Of a stretch of 64,000 bases of DNA, positions 33,514 through 46,153 are shown piece after piece. This stretch comes from Plotosus lineatus (taxonomy: Eukaryota; Chordata; Actinopteri; Siluriformes; Plotosidae), in NCBI GenBank assembly GCA_024760905.1, contig CM045732.1, positions 53,331,996 through 53,395,995 on the forward strand, given 5' to 3'. Both the position numbers and the translations under genes were made by a program. The notes beneath the pieces were generated by a model. It did no database searches, was not told the DNA's origin, and was given only the letters and a program-made list of their open reading frames with translations. Numbering within the stretch: the stretch's first letter is position 1; each line of letters opens with the position of its first letter.

Positions 33514-35528
33514 GTTGAAGTCTGAAAGTCTGAGAACTGTATTTTTAAATGTAATTATTTATTTTTTTCATGTGATAGACTGACACACAAATGTTTTCAA
33601 CCAAAATGCTGTAATGATGATGATACATTCAGAACTGTTATTTGTGGGCAAAGCTTTTGGTTAGTACCTGAACAGCTTCTAACCAGCATTTTGAACCCAG
33701 TCAGTCCAATTACAGAAGTGCACAAAGACAACCAGAAAGAGTAAGGTCTTACCATACCATCTTGGTTGCTATTTTTAAAGGAAAAAATTCCCATTTATTT
33801 CCTCATCTGTTTTATTTATTTATTTTTACTAGAGCCAAAAAATAAATGAAACATGTTCAGTACTGAGTTAAAACATTGTTAACTAATATTAATTATATTA
33901 TTTCAGAATCAGTCAGTGATGTGTTGCTGAAGGATTTCAGTCCCACCGATCCTGATTATAGACCCTTCTCTATGTTCAGCCATGACCTCCATCCATCTTT
34001 TCTATTCAACCCGATCTTCAGCGCTGGAGTTTCTCTTTAGATGGCACTGGCAGTCAGCTGTGAGCAATGCTTAGAATTCCATCTGTTTCCTCTTTGGAAC
34101 CCTTAACACAACACTTCCTTAACCTACAAACCCACAGCACCATGCTCACAAACAATCTCCTTGAGCTGGAACACTTATAGGAATCATCTTCATCAAGAAC
34201 AAGAATCAGCTTCATCAAGCACACCACTCCACCTTCTTCCACATCAAGACATGAACTGCTGTTTAGCATTAACTGTCTCCTACTATCTTTTTCCTAACCT
34301 AACCCCCATCCTCCCACTCACACATTCTTTTTTCACTGTTGACCGCATCTCAGATTTTTCTCAAAATGTCAGTGATATTTATCCTCTAGCCTTCATTGTT
34401 TATCCAGTCAAAGTGGAATTAACCCATATATAGGTTGGCAGTGTGGGTTCAACTGTGCATGCATTCAAGATATGACCTGTGGAAGATATAATATTAATGG
34501 CCACGCCAATCGGCCTATTTATTCATGCAGTGACCTTGCACTGTACAGCATGCGACTGCTTTTGAATATGACAAATACATCTCCATCGAGTAGATGCCAA
34601 TCAGTGCATAAAATAAATATTTAATTGTTTCATCTGTGATCTAAGACTCTGAGAAAGGGAATTATTCAGCTACAGTTGTCTGCATGACTAAATGATCTTC
34701 TGGAGTTAACCAGTCTGGTAAAGAAAGGCAGAAAAAAAAATTAAAAAAATATTCTTGTCCTTGACCTGTTGCTGCCTTGGGCACTGTGAATCACCAGATA
34801 GTGGAATACTAATAACTTGGGGAGTGAGAATTGTGCTCTGACCTGGTTTTCCTCATATTTAGGGAATCGATCTTACTGCATAGCATAGAGAGGTTTAGTT
34901 TCATCACATCACAGACAAATTGCCATGGGCACCAGTTCTTTCTGCTAAACCACTTGGCTCTGTTCTCAGTGTTTCTTTCAACACTGCTATGTTGATTTTT
35001 TTTTCTGCCATCCATTTTGCTCATTGTTCAGATTTTTGAATGTATTGCTTTCTGGATGAAGACTCATTAACTGAAACTGAACCATGAAAAAAACCCTAAA
35101 CTGATATACCAGGCAGTAAAAACACTCCACTTTCAGACCTGCCACTGACATGCTTAACCTTGTTGTATTGTCTAACTGCTAATGCACTTTATTTCAACAC
35201 ATGCCACGAAGAGCATTAATATATTTGATCACTACAGCTTTCATCAAAAGTCATCTTCCTTCATGTACCATAATCTTGTTTACTCAGAAAAGTATCCTCT
35301 TCTCTGACCAGATGGTTTATATCCTCCTGAATGTCTTTTATGTGCCTCTCCCTACTGAGGTACCAGGATTAGTATCCTTAGATGTGGCCACAACCAACTT
35401 TTGACCTCCAATCCACCCTCATTCAGAGCTGCACAGCAGAGCTGTGTACTTTGGTCTCAAATCTAGCTTACTGTATGTTGCACAACCAGGGACAATAGGA
35501 TATGGAATTACGATTTAGTATCTGTGGG
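33514..35528. other. Unique stretch, no supported gene
   Basis: The frames at 34054-34269 (-) and 34161-34433 (+) overlap in opposite directions and lack splice sites and domains. Confidence 0.4.
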
Positions 35529-35609
<81 letters not shown>

Positions 35610-35618
35610 CACACACAG

Positions 35619-35665
<47 letters not shown>
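35529..35665. repeat. (TA)n(CA)n compound microsatellite
   Basis: About 37 TA units followed by interrupted CA units. Open frames here are Tyr-Ile and His-Thr repeats. Confidence 0.95.
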
Positions 35666-35666
<1 letters not shown>

Positions 35667-35667
35667 T

Positions 35668-35973
35668 ACCCTGGTACCTCACCTTACGAAATTAATCTGT
35701 TACAGAAGTAACTTCGTAACCTGATTTTTTTCGTAAATTGAACCGCAGTTCACATGTAAAAGGCCTGATTTGTTCCAAGGCCCCCAATACTACCCCCAAA
35801 CCCTTTAAGAATTATAAAAGTATACCTTTTAAGGCCTCCTTCTGCTTCAATATCGTAGTGATGGTAGACAGGTTTGGCCATATTCCTTTGTGATATCACT
35901 CAACCGCATACCACAAGCCTGCGTCTTCTTTTCACTCGCACCGGGAATCACTTTCACCGGGAATCACACGCGC

Positions 35974-36008
<35 letters not shown>

Positions 36009-36105
36009 CACATGTGCGAGCATGTGTTGACCATGCCTTCTTCGCGAGTTATAATTTTACAAATGGTTATGCAAGTTTAAAGGCCTGAGCAAAAAATTAA
36101 GTTGT
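35668..36105 (+). mobile_element. MITE-2, right part replaced by LINE
   Basis: Starts CCTGGTACCTCACCTTACG, continues with CAGTTCACATGTAAAAGGCC and the CACTTTCACCGGGAATCAC segment, and contains a GT repeat (35975-36004) at the same internal place as the copy at 40065. The closing half is absent; LINE sequence follows. Confidence 0.75.
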
Positions 36106-37492
36106 CGCAGATGCAAAATCTCGGGGTGAGAGGAGTTCGGTGAGGGCCTGAAGAGTGATTATTGGTTGGCCTCAAAAAGGTTCTGAACCACCATCCGACG
36201 CCTCAGGAGGGGGAAGCAGTTCTCCACAAACACTGTTTACAGTGGAGGTGGGGAGCTGCTTACCTCGACTGGGGATGTCGTTGAGAGGTGGAGGGAATAC
36301 TTTGAGGAGCTCCTCAATCCCATCAACATGCCCTCCGTGGAAGAGGACGAACCTTGGGGTTTGGGTGGGGCCCATCACTGGAGTGGAGGTCGCTGAGGTT
36401 GTCAAAAAGCTCCTCAGTGGTCGAGCTCTGGGGTTGGATGACAGCCGCCCAGAATATCTTAGGGCTCTGAATGCTGTAGGACTGTCTTGGGTGATATGTC
36501 TCTGCAACATTGCATGGTCATCAGGGGCTGTACCTCTGGATTGGCAAACCGGGGTGGTGGTCCCGATTTTTAAGAAGGGAGGCCGGAGGGTGTGTTCAAA
36601 TTATCGGGCAATCTCACTCCTCAGCCAACCCAGGAAAGTCTATGCAGGGGTACTGGACAGGAGGACCCGACCGATAATCGAACCTCGGATTCAGGAGGAA
36701 CAATGTGGTTTTCGTCCTGGCCGTAGCACTCTTGACCAACTCTATACGCTCCACAGGATTCTGGAGGGGGCATGGGAGTTTGCTCAATCCGTCCACATGT
36801 GTTTTGTGGATTTGGAGAAGGCTTTCGACCATGTCCCTTGAACAATCTTGTGGGGCTTGCTCCAGGAGTACGGCGTTCCGGACCCGTTGCTACGGGCCAT
36901 TCAATCGCTGTATCACCGGAGCCAGAGTTTGGTCTGCATTGGTTAAAACAGGTCGAATTTGTTTCCAGTGGGAGTTGGAGTCCGCCAAGGCTGTCCTTTG
37001 TCACCGATTCTGTTCATAATTTTTATGGACAGAATTTCTAGGCGCAGATGAGGAGTTGAGGGGTTCTGGTTTGGTGGCCATTGGATCTTGTCTCTGCTTT
37101 TTGCGGATGATGTTGTCCTATTGGTTTCATCAAGTCGGGACCTCCAGCTCTCATTGGAGTGATTCGAAATAGAGTGCGAAGCAGCCAGGATGAGGATCAG
37201 TACCTCCAATCTGAGGCCATGGTTCTTAGTCGGAAAAGGGTGGAATGCACCCTCCGGATCAGGAATGAGGGCCTGCCCCAAGTGGAGGAGTTTAAGTATC
37301 TTGGGGTCTTGTTCACGAGTGAGGGAAGGATGGAGTGGGAGATCGACAGTTGGATAGTTGCAACCTCTGCTGTTAAGCGGAGCCTGTACCGGTCTGTCGT
37401 GGTGAAGATGGAGCTGAGCCGCAAGGCAAAGCTCTCAATTTACCAGTCGATCTTCGTTCCAACCCTCACCTATGGTCACGAGCTTTTGGGTA
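36106..37492 (+). pseudogene. Rex1-like non-LTR reverse transcriptase, inactive
   Basis: The main frame (36155-36841) has the palm and finger region: SGRALGLDDSRPEYLRAL, WQTGVVVPIFKKGGRRVCSN, QEEQCGFRPGRSTLDQL and motif A FVDLEKAFDHVP near 36800-36838. In the same frame beyond a TGA at 36839 come VRQGCPLSPILFIIFMDRIS (near 36979-37040) and the catalytic FADD box at 37100-37111. A further in-frame TAA lies near 36946, and a frameshift moves the C-terminal part (EEFKYLGVLFTSEGRMEWEI ... YGHEL) to another frame at 37159-37492. The endonuclease domain is missing upstream. The clade is close to Rex1/Babar-type fish LINEs by phrase similarity; exact clade is inference. It ends abruptly at a TA repeat. 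Confidence 0.85.
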
Positions 37493-37513
37493 TATATATA
37501 TATATATATATAT
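37493..37513. repeat. (TA)n microsatellite at a LINE junction
   Basis: About ten TA units separate the Rex1-like frame from an RTE piece. Confidence 0.9.
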
Positions 37514-37569
37514 ATAAACCAATGAAAGGAAAAGTGTACAAGCTGGTGACGAGACCAGCGATGTTGTAT
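37514..37569 (-). mobile_element. Short RTE LINE fragment
   Basis: On the plus strand it encodes MKGKVYKLVTRPAMLYV, equivalent to MKGKVYKTVLRPAMLYG in the RTE copy at 12550-13106. Sense of the coding strand is plus. The fragment is only about 56 bp. Confidence 0.6.
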
Positions 37570-37709
37570 GTAGTTTTGTTGGGGAGGTTTTTTTGCTGTT
37601 TGTTTTGCATAATTGGCCTCGTTTTTTCCTTAATTTACTTATTTTTAAATTTTTAGATGAACATTTTGAAAATCCCATGATGCACTGAAGCAGCAGAAAC
37701 TGAAGCACT
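37570..37709 (-). mobile_element. MITE-1 fragment
   Basis: GCATAATTGGCCTCGTTTT through GATGCACTGAAGCAGCAG and ACTGAAGCAC matches the inner and subterminal part of MITE-1; both termini are missing. Confidence 0.75.
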
Positions 37710-39242
37710 ATTTTTTTTTAACTTTATGCATGTTCAGTGCCAGAGACAACTGTAAACTGTGACAATGGGAAAGCTCATCTGCATCTGCCATGCAGTTGTT
37801 ATAGTGCCTTCACACAAGGCAGAAACAAAAGAATGGCTAAATGGAAAGTGTGTTTATTATTAATTAAAGGGTTGCGAATCACATATTTTATCAAACAGCC
37901 AATAATGCAGGCAGATAAATCAGTCAACTGATTATTTGATAGTTAGTCCCAGATATCAAACATATCTCTTCATCAGCTGTTTAATGTTGGCTTCTTGCTA
38001 GCTTTGTAGACAAATGATAATTGAAAAGTGAGTGAGTGTTTGCTTGATGATCTTGCAGTACATGTAATGAAGTGCTTGGACAGAACAATGCAGTGTTCTG
38101 ATGCAAGTGTTAAGTGTTTTAGATATAACAGCGCTATGACTGGGAGCAATGCAGCAGACTTGATACTTGACTTGTATTTGTGATAAAATATTTAAGACCT
38201 GACTTGTACTTGTCCCTTGGACTTGAATCTTTTTTTGGACTCCTTGCCGATTTACTTTGAATCCCTGCTCCTTCTGTAAGCTGTATGCTGTAAGCAAATA
38301 TAATTGGGTTGAAGCCTGAATCATTAATTGATAGACAGTTTAGCATTGGATATTGATATTTTTTTAACTTATTTTCACCATGCACTCTTGTACCACTATT
38401 TAATTATAAGATCACATTTCAACTCTTATGGAAAGAAAACATCAAATAATCCTTTAGAAATACTTGGAGTGGGTTTAAAGAGTAGGATGAGAAACATGTT
38501 CACTTACTGACCCAGATAAGAGCAGCATAATTGAGCAGGATGGGTTAGAATCCAACATATAATTAAAATGACAAGAAACATGTCCAAACCATGAGTGAGC
38601 AAAGCTATTTTAGTCTAAAATTGTAATAATGAAAGAATACCTTGGGTGCAAATATCCATAGAAAATGTCTACTCTTATCAGGGGAATGATGTAATCAGTC
38701 ATTAGTAAATGAATGAAAGTCATTTTAGGTTCTGCTTTTTCTTTGTAGAGTTGAGCTTAAATATTTCACTTCATATTCACAAAAAAATAAAGGCTACTGT
38801 ATACATCTAGTAAACCTTTGCTGTTGAAAGTTGAATCTTGCTTTTTACACTCAGTTGCACAGTATATAGGCAACAGTCCTCAAATAGACATCATGTGGGA
38901 CAAAATAAGATAGTAAGAAATAATTAAGTATTTCAATTATTTAGATAAGCAATCATTGATGCTAATGAGAAGTCACGCTCATGTGATTTTGTTGGGCACT
39001 AGTCTGTAACAAACTTAAATGTCACATGCGATCATTTGTGCAACACTCTCTGTGGAGGGCCTTCATGGATTAGTTGGAGCCCTCCACAAATATTTAAATG
39101 TCAGCTGTGCATAAATACTTTCCAATTATCATTGTCAAGAGGCGTGCACATAAAAAGTGTCCTCTGTGGAGCCTGGCAGTCAATAGTCGACCTCTGCCAG
39201 TCTTTCCAGACTCTCTGAGACAGACCAACTGATTGACCCCAA

Positions 39243-39279
<37 letters not shown>

Positions 39280-39432
39280 ACCTTAAGCAGTAACGCTGCT
39301 TTATACATATTGCATCTCCTAAATGTTTTGGATGTAACACAGTTAGTAAGTTCACAACCAATTTAGATTAGTTAGTTCAAAGATTTAATTAGAGCATTCA
39401 GTCAATAGGCTCCAGGATTACAGATTTTAATA
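37710..39432. other. Unique stretch, no supported gene
   Basis: Frames at 37998-38324 (-) and 38134-38385 (-) overlap and show no motifs. A CA repeat lies at 39247-39274. Confidence 0.4.
39247..39274. repeat. (CA)n microsatellite
   Basis: Fourteen units. Confidence 0.95.
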
Positions 39433-39839
39433 CAGGGATCCCTCACTTTCCGTGGTTAATTGGGACCGAGATCCCCACGGGACCATTGAAATTTGCAAAG
39501 TAGAATCACCCCACAGCCCCGACTGTATATGTATATGTATATGTGTATATAATATCAATAAATTCATATTCAATGCTATGAATGCTTATAATAACAATTA
39601 AACATTAAAAAGCATAAGATGTAAATAAAATATAAATACACACATACATATGGTATTGCATGAGAAGATTATGACACACATACATACACACGCGCACAGA
39701 TGCATGTGCACACACAGATGCAATAATGTAAGTAGTTTTGTTTTTTAGCGTTTTTTTTTTTTTTTTGCATAATTGGTCTTGCTTTGTGGCATTTTCCTTA
39801 ACCTTTTCCCCTATTCTTCCTTATTTTTTAATTTGATGA

Positions 39840-39907
<68 letters not shown>

Positions 39908-39959
39908 GTGACGCACTGAAGCTCCATGAATTGAAGCGCGAAGTAGCGAGGGATCCCTG
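39433..39959 (-). mobile_element. MITE-1, complete, with TA expansion
   Basis: Bounded by CAGGGATCCCTCACTTTCC and GCGAGGGATCCCTG with TA at 39431-39432 and 39960-39961. A 60-bp TA run (39842-39904) has expanded at the place where other copies have TTGATGAATATTTT. Confidence 0.9.
39842..39904. repeat. (TA)n microsatellite inside MITE-1
   Basis: About 31 units, not present in the other MITE-1 copies. Confidence 0.95.
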
Positions 39960-40064
39960 TATATATAAAAAAACTTTTTCTTTAGTATTTGCTTTATAAT
40001 GCTGTTTTGGCCATATAATGTTCTTAGTTCAATAATAAAAAAAAAATATAAAGAAACCTCAGTA

Positions 40065-40313
40065 CAGTCAGCTTACGAAATTAATCCATTCCAGTGCCTT
40101 TTTTGGAACTTGGAGTTTTCGTAAGTAGAGGTGCATTTTACATGTAAAACGCATGATTCGTTCCAAGGCTCCCAAGACTACCCCATAAACCCTTTAAAAA
40201 TTATAAAAGCACAACCTTTTAAGGTACTTACTTCGTATTGGCCATGTCTTCTTAGCAGAGTTATAATCTTACAATGACCATGGCACCGGGAATCACTTTC
40301 ACCGGGAATCACA

Positions 40314-40365
<52 letters not shown>

Positions 40366-40693
40366 CATTGACCATTTCTTCTTAGCAGAGTTATAATTTT
40401 ACAGTGACCATGGCACCAGGAATCACTTTCACCCAGGAATCAGCAGTTGGAATGACACACAAAATGAACACAGTTCAAACAAACTTGAACAAATTTGGAA
40501 TGACAGCATCATCCCTCCTAGCCAATGGGAGGCCAGCATTGTTTTAATGGCGCGTTTTAATATTTGAATGGCGTGTTTGGTGCTTTTCGTAAGAAGAAGT
40601 TGTTTCGTATACAGAGGACAAAAATGTAGGAAAATGTTTTTCGTATACTGGATTTTTCGTATTCAGGGGTTTTTGTAAGAAGGAGGCTGACTG
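40065..40693 (+). mobile_element. MITE-2, complete (reference copy)
   Basis: A 629-bp element with ends CAGTCAGCTTACGAAATTAA and AAGAAGGAGGCTGACTG and TA on both sides (40063-40064, 40694-40695). Internally a segment of about 70 bp (GAGTTATAAT ... CACTTTCACC) occurs twice, on each side of a GT repeat. Non-coding; the ends and TA duplication fit the Tc1/mariner superfamily. Confidence 0.88.
40315..40361. repeat. (GT)n microsatellite inside MITE-2
   Basis: About 22 units between two copies of the same MITE-2 segment. Confidence 0.95.
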
Positions 40694-40695
40694 TA

Positions 40696-41568
40696 CTTAT
40701 GTCATACAGTATAGCAAAAATGCTGCAACAGTGTTGTAGAAATATAAGGTATACAAATCTGTTATAAAAATATTTCTCAGAATACCTATAAACCAGCTGT
40801 ATGATTATCTTGCAACCAAAACATTACAAATATCCTGCTAAATTAAACTGGTTACCTGGCAGGTAATTTACTTTTAAATGACTACCTCAGTGAAGATTGT
40901 CACCCCAAGTCTGTGAATAAACTTGCTGATTAATCTTTTATTTGATTCAAGACTGCAGCTGTTTACTCTTATTTTGTGAAAATTTATAGATGTCTCTCTC
41001 TATAAATGAGACTCTGTAATTCATTTTTTTTTCATCTTCAGTGCTTCATTAAATCTGACCTCTGCATTAAATTATAACTGCTCAAAATTAAAAGGCTATA
41101 GAAAATTGAAGTAACATCAGGGTCAAAAAATGAAGAAGCCTATGAAAGTAGAAAATGATGGTGCAAGAAAAGTACCCAGTAATTAAAAACATGCTTATTT
41201 TCTTGTTTTTCTTGCTGGTGTATCTGTCTCTGTTTTGTTGTTTGTATCCGGAGGCAAATTGCTGAAACCATTAGCATAGATACCAACCCGATGCTCTGTA
41301 GTGGGGATGATGGAGTCCCAGTCCAATTACTGAGAGCAGTGCAAACTACAATGTTGGATCTCTTGAAACATGGACAGAATTAAGAGTATTACAACATCAC
41401 AAGTGAACCAATCTACAGCAGTACAACCTGGATTTTTACTGAGAAGCCACATGTTGATGGCTGCTAACGCCCACACAGGTTGCAATGCTTGTATGCAGCT
41501 TCAAAACAGACACAACGCTCAATTCCCTTAAAGAAGCTCTTGTTCTGGCTACAAGTGCAAGTACTTTC

Positions 41569-41626
<58 letters not shown>

Positions 41627-42284
41627 TCTTCCACCACAATGATTGGTTCATGGATGCTAGACCTCAGTATGATGATCACACTTATTCACATGGGTATAAA
41701 GATATAGATTTATAACACACAATATACAAACATTAGCAATGTACCCTGGCCATCTTTGGTAGGTGAACCAATGTAAACAAACATGGCCTCACATGTCTAG
41801 TATACAGTACAAACCTCAATTACTGGGATTTATATGTATTATTTGGGGCCACCAAGAAGTTGTTCCAGTATTTATTGAAATGTGAAAATTAAGCTATTCT
41901 TTATAATAAACATTTATTTTTTTTAAGGATAATTAAAAACCTAAGCTTTTTATTGTGAAAAAAAAGCGACCAAATACTATACACAAGTTTAGCTGCGAGT
42001 AGGCTATAATCTGTCAGGTAAACCTGTTTATAATGAAATGGACTAATATATCAAATCAATATATTGTGTTGATTTCAGATGGACTTGATGCAAATTATTT
42101 TCTTTGTGTACTGACTCTGTGAACTCCAAGTTGTATCTCATCATATACAGCAGTTATATCAGTAAATGTGATTGATTAAGATAGTGCTAATTTCAAAGAA
42201 ACTTGAGATTAAGTATGCCTGAGTTATTAAAAATCAAAGCAGTATGAATCCACCATTGAACTGCTGCCAATATAGGTAAGAAAA
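40696..42284. other. Unique stretch, no supported gene
   Basis: Holds a GT repeat at 41570-41626 and otherwise AT-rich unique sequence. Confidence 0.45.
41570..41626. repeat. (TG)n microsatellite
   Basis: About 28 uninterrupted units. Confidence 0.95.
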
Positions 42285-42420
42285 GTCTGTTGGGCTTTTT
42301 ACACCTGAGCCGTAGCGGCTCATCAGGCTGGTGCTTATCCCTGGTTTCTGTAGCGTGAAGCAACTCGGAGTTCAACTCCTCCTAGATGGGACGCTAGTCC
42401 ATCACAGGTTAGCTTCCCAC
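42285..42420 (-). mobile_element. SINE-C, 5' half missing
   Basis: Tail and core (TTTTTACACCTGAGCCGTAG to ACGCTAGTCCATCACAGG) only; the tRNA head is absent. Confidence 0.75.
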
Positions 42421-44009
42421 ATACATACTGACAGAGTGAATATGCAAAGCCAACTTTTTAAAAAAGTATATTACAGCAAAGAAGGAGAGGCTTGTAAAGC
42501 CTTGAAGGAACTGAGTATTTTAGTGAATTTTAGCTGTGACTAAAATAGGGAGTTGGTAAGTTGATTTGTTGTTGTTTATCCTGCCTCATAACATGCTGTT
42601 TTTAAACTCCATTTAACTGAAGGGTGTGTTTAATCAGATTAAATAAAGCATTATTGCGGCAAATATGATGGAATATCAGGAAGAAAATTAATTATAATAG
42701 AGTTACACGTCCCTGATGTTATATTACTTACTGCTACACCTGAGCTGATGTATAATTTTTTGGAAATTAAACAAAGCATAAATGCATATATGCAAATAGC
42801 GTATATGCAGTGACATCTCAGATGTGATTCAATGGCTTCTTGTATCCAGGGACCAAGCAAAATGCATTTTTTGGACCTTTTATTTGCTTGATTTTAATTC
42901 TTTTGCACTTTAGGTGTGCAACTAAATGATAATGTGGGGCGTATATTTGGCATGTTTATTAAGTTTAAACTTGAGATGTGATATGATTGAAAAGCACTCT
43001 CTAAAGAAGTGCTCTGTTTCCTCGAAACCTCCCTCTGAGTGTGCTACACAGAGCTGCTGTCAGCGGCAAGGTTACAACGAGGGTGAGAGACATGAAGTGG
43101 CTAAGTTTACACTGAATTCATAAAGCTGTCATTCACAAAGGCGCTGCAGAGACTCACTTTTAAACACACATACTATCTTATAGCAGTGGACAGGCACCAG
43201 TAACGGCACTGCAAACCTGGGGGGGGGGGGGGGGGGGCAACTGCAAACCTGGAGGTAATAAAATAGGATAGGATAAAAAAAAAACCACCTTTATTCTCGT
43301 CTCACTGACTGACTGTGGAACTTGAGGCGGGTTAAATAATAAAAACCCTGAGTGATCCTGTGTTGGTCTTCCTCCCACTCTGGCTGAGGGCATCTCAGCT
43401 TTCAGGCCTCATGCCAGATCACATGTGTATCTGAACTCCTCTGCTTCTTTTATTGCTTCCCAAATATGCTCTCAACAAATTAGACAGGGATGCTCAAAGA
43501 GAAAAGAAAGGAATACTTATACAGGAGGACTTGCATGGATGTGCTCTGTATAGAAGAGATAATTGTAATAAGGCTTTGGATGAGTGCATCACTGTGGTGT
43601 AGACAGGGCTGAACAATAGCTCAAGCTTGACTGGCATTGAGAACCTTGTAAACAAGGGTTTTGGCAACAAAAAAAGAGACATAGAGGAGTGTGTGTGTGT
43701 GTGGGGGGGATCTCATCCATGACCGTTGCAGAAAATCATATCTCTATTAAAGAATCAAAAACAACACGAAAGCACCACGTAGAAATTAATTACGCTTCAG
43801 TTCTGTACCTGCTGTTGATATATTTAATAGAATGTAGAGCATAAAGGACAGGATGATAATTTCATTTCTATACAAATATCCAATCAATGTACAAGGTTAG
43901 GGTGAGTGGAACAGATTACATGCTTCCTATTTCTAACATTCAAATCAGACCATTTGAGAATAGATAGAGTTTGAATGTTGAGTAATACTGTATGTATACT
44001 GTATATATA

Positions 44010-44013
<4 letters not shown>
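42421..44013. other. Unique stretch with a G run
   Basis: A run of 18 G is at 43220-43237. The frames at 42926-43123 (+) and 43178-43393 (-) are locally GC-rich but lack convincing splice pairs. Confidence 0.4.

Positions 44014-44075
<62 letters not shown>
44014..44075. repeat. (TA)n microsatellite
   Basis: About 30 units, abutting the tail end of a SINE-A. Confidence 0.95.
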
Positions 44076-44077
<2 letters not shown>

Positions 44078-44415
44078 TCTTTTTCTTTTGGCCTTTTCCC
44101 TTTCTCGGGAGTCGCCACAGCGAATCATCTGATTCGCACATTTGATTTGGCATAAGTTTTTACATCGGATGCCTTTCCTGTCACAACCCTTTAGCAAGGG
44201 ACAGAAACACGCTGACGGCTTTGCAGCTACTCTTTTTACGAAAGTCAGCAATGCTTCTTTTACATGAACCTCTCACCACAGACAGTGAGAGACTTGGCCG
44301 GCCTTTGATAACCCAGTTAGCTGCAGTGGTTTGCAGTGACAACCCTGTGGGGACTCGAACCCCCAACCTTAGGATCAGTGATCCTGCGCCTTTACCACCA
44401 GGCCACCACTGCCCT
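44076..44415 (-). mobile_element. SINE-A with RTE-like tail
   Basis: Tail complement TTTCTTTTGGCCTTTTCCC and GTCGCCACAGCGAATCATC, body ACGAAAGTCAGCAATGC, head complement GGGACTCGAACCCCCAACC, ending ACCACTGCCCT. The TA-rich flank hides the target duplication. Confidence 0.9.
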
Positions 44416-44484
44416 ATTTTATATGTATCTACAGGTTGGAAAATCCTGTAATGTATAACAAGTGTTCATTATGCTAAGATTCAT

Positions 44485-44778
44485 AATGGTATTCACAGCA
44501 GGAAGGTCCTAGGTTCGAGGTTCAGGCTCAGTGGGGGCGTAACTGTAAAGTTTGCATGTTCCTCCTATGCTTGCATGGGTTTCCTCTGGATACTCCGGTT
44601 TGTACCCACAGTCCAAACACATGCACATTGGGTCATTTGTTTGTTCCAAATTGCCCCTAGGTGTGAATGTGATGTTGGCCCTGTGATTGACTGGTGACCC
44701 GTTCAGGGTGTACCCTGCCTTTTCCCAAAGTCAGCTGAGATAGGCTCCAGAAGGATTAAAAGGTCAGCAAATGAAATA
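44485..44778 (+). mobile_element. SINE-B, head shortened
   Basis: Starts in the B-box region (CAGGAAGGTCCTAGGTTCG) and continues through TTGGCCCTGTGATTGACTGG and GTCAGCTGAGATAGGCTCC to CAGCAAATGAAATAA. Confidence 0.8.
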
Positions 44779-46145
44779 ATTAAAAGGGAGAACACCAACT
44801 TCACTTATATCTGCTATCCAGAGAATATTATGGCTATTGGACATGCACATGGGCTTCTCTAGTTCATGTACCTTTTATTGCATAAAATATAATCTTCACC
44901 AAAGACGGCCGATGTAAAAGAAATGAGTTCTTTCCTTGTAAAACTGAGGAAATATGATTTAAACTATATGGACCATATGAGATTGCCTTTTCTCCAAGGA
45001 GGTACCTGATGAAATTTGATGGCAGTTTCAGACGCACTCATGGATCACAGTTTGCACGTTTCATATTTACACTAAAACTCGGATTATTAATATCCTACAC
45101 TTTCATTTGCAGACAAATATTTGAAACAGGAATGGCTTAATTGCAATAGTGGAAAACTAAAGTTGGAGAAAATGCACAACATCAGTTTTTATAAAAGTCA
45201 AAGATTCTTAAAATGTCCAAAAATGTATTTTAATCATAATATTTGTTTCACCAAAACATGAGTTCTTAGAAGAGAGATCTTGCTCTGTCTCAACAAGCTA
45301 GCCCATCACTCTGAACTTACAATTTATCTGTAATCTCTCTCTCTCTCTCTCTCTCAAATATCTTGTTCTCTTTCTCTATCATACGACACTTCTTTACGAA
45401 GACGGGCCTCTTCTTTTGGTGTAATTTGTTATTTAATATTTTCTCAATCACTCTGTAATGTTACAAAGCATGTAGCATGTTGCTTAAAACTGCTAGCATG
45501 GCTTTCATTTAACTCATATTTCAAACCATATTGCAAAGTACTTAATCAAACAATGTCTGACTTATCAAACATGCATATAATGAAAAATGATAAGACATTT
45601 AATTCACATGACCGAGTGCAATCAGTTATATTGCAATAATGCAAATACTCTGTTTAAATAAGAAAAATGGCTTTCCGCCAAATTAAGTTGCTACTATTAG
45701 CCCACATCAAGTATTATTCACAAGTGATTATTTCCCTCATTAATTTCTTTAACAATAAATTCTTAATTCTTCTGGTGTCTTTCCGAAATTACTTAATTTT
45801 GAGCCAACCATAGAACACGGTATAGAATAAACCAGAGAACAAAAAATAAAAGAGATTCACATCAATTTGCAAAATGAATTTGTACTTTCACCTCATTAAC
45901 CTCATCATTATAAAAATACACTTGGGGATCATAAAGATAGAATTCAATATGGCGCTTTGTAAAAAGGCCTTCCTTTATTATTCAGAAGCCATCTACTCTC
46001 TTTAATATCGTTATATCAGTTAATTGAGCACTGACCTTGTAAACACATGCCGGTTTTGATCGAGAGAAATAGAAACAATAAAAAGGAAAGGGATGAGACC
46101 CAGTTGATGGATACATGTAGATTTTCAGATGCAATGTGTGCTTTC
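44779..46145. other. Unique AT-rich stretch, no gene seen
   Basis: A short CT repeat (45335-45355) and unique sequence. Confidence 0.45.
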
Positions 46146-46153
46146 ATTTATAT

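Noticed and set aside
34054..34433. Overlapping opposite frames of 71 and 90 codons
   Set aside because: No domain, no splice support, and they shadow each other.
42926..43123. 65-codon frame with Cys-rich peptide, candidate exon
   Set aside because: Borders lack a convincing AG/GT pair and the frame opens only by chance length.
43178..43393. 71-codon minus frame in locally GC-rich DNA
   Set aside because: Runs through a G18 homopolymer giving poly-Pro; not protein-like.
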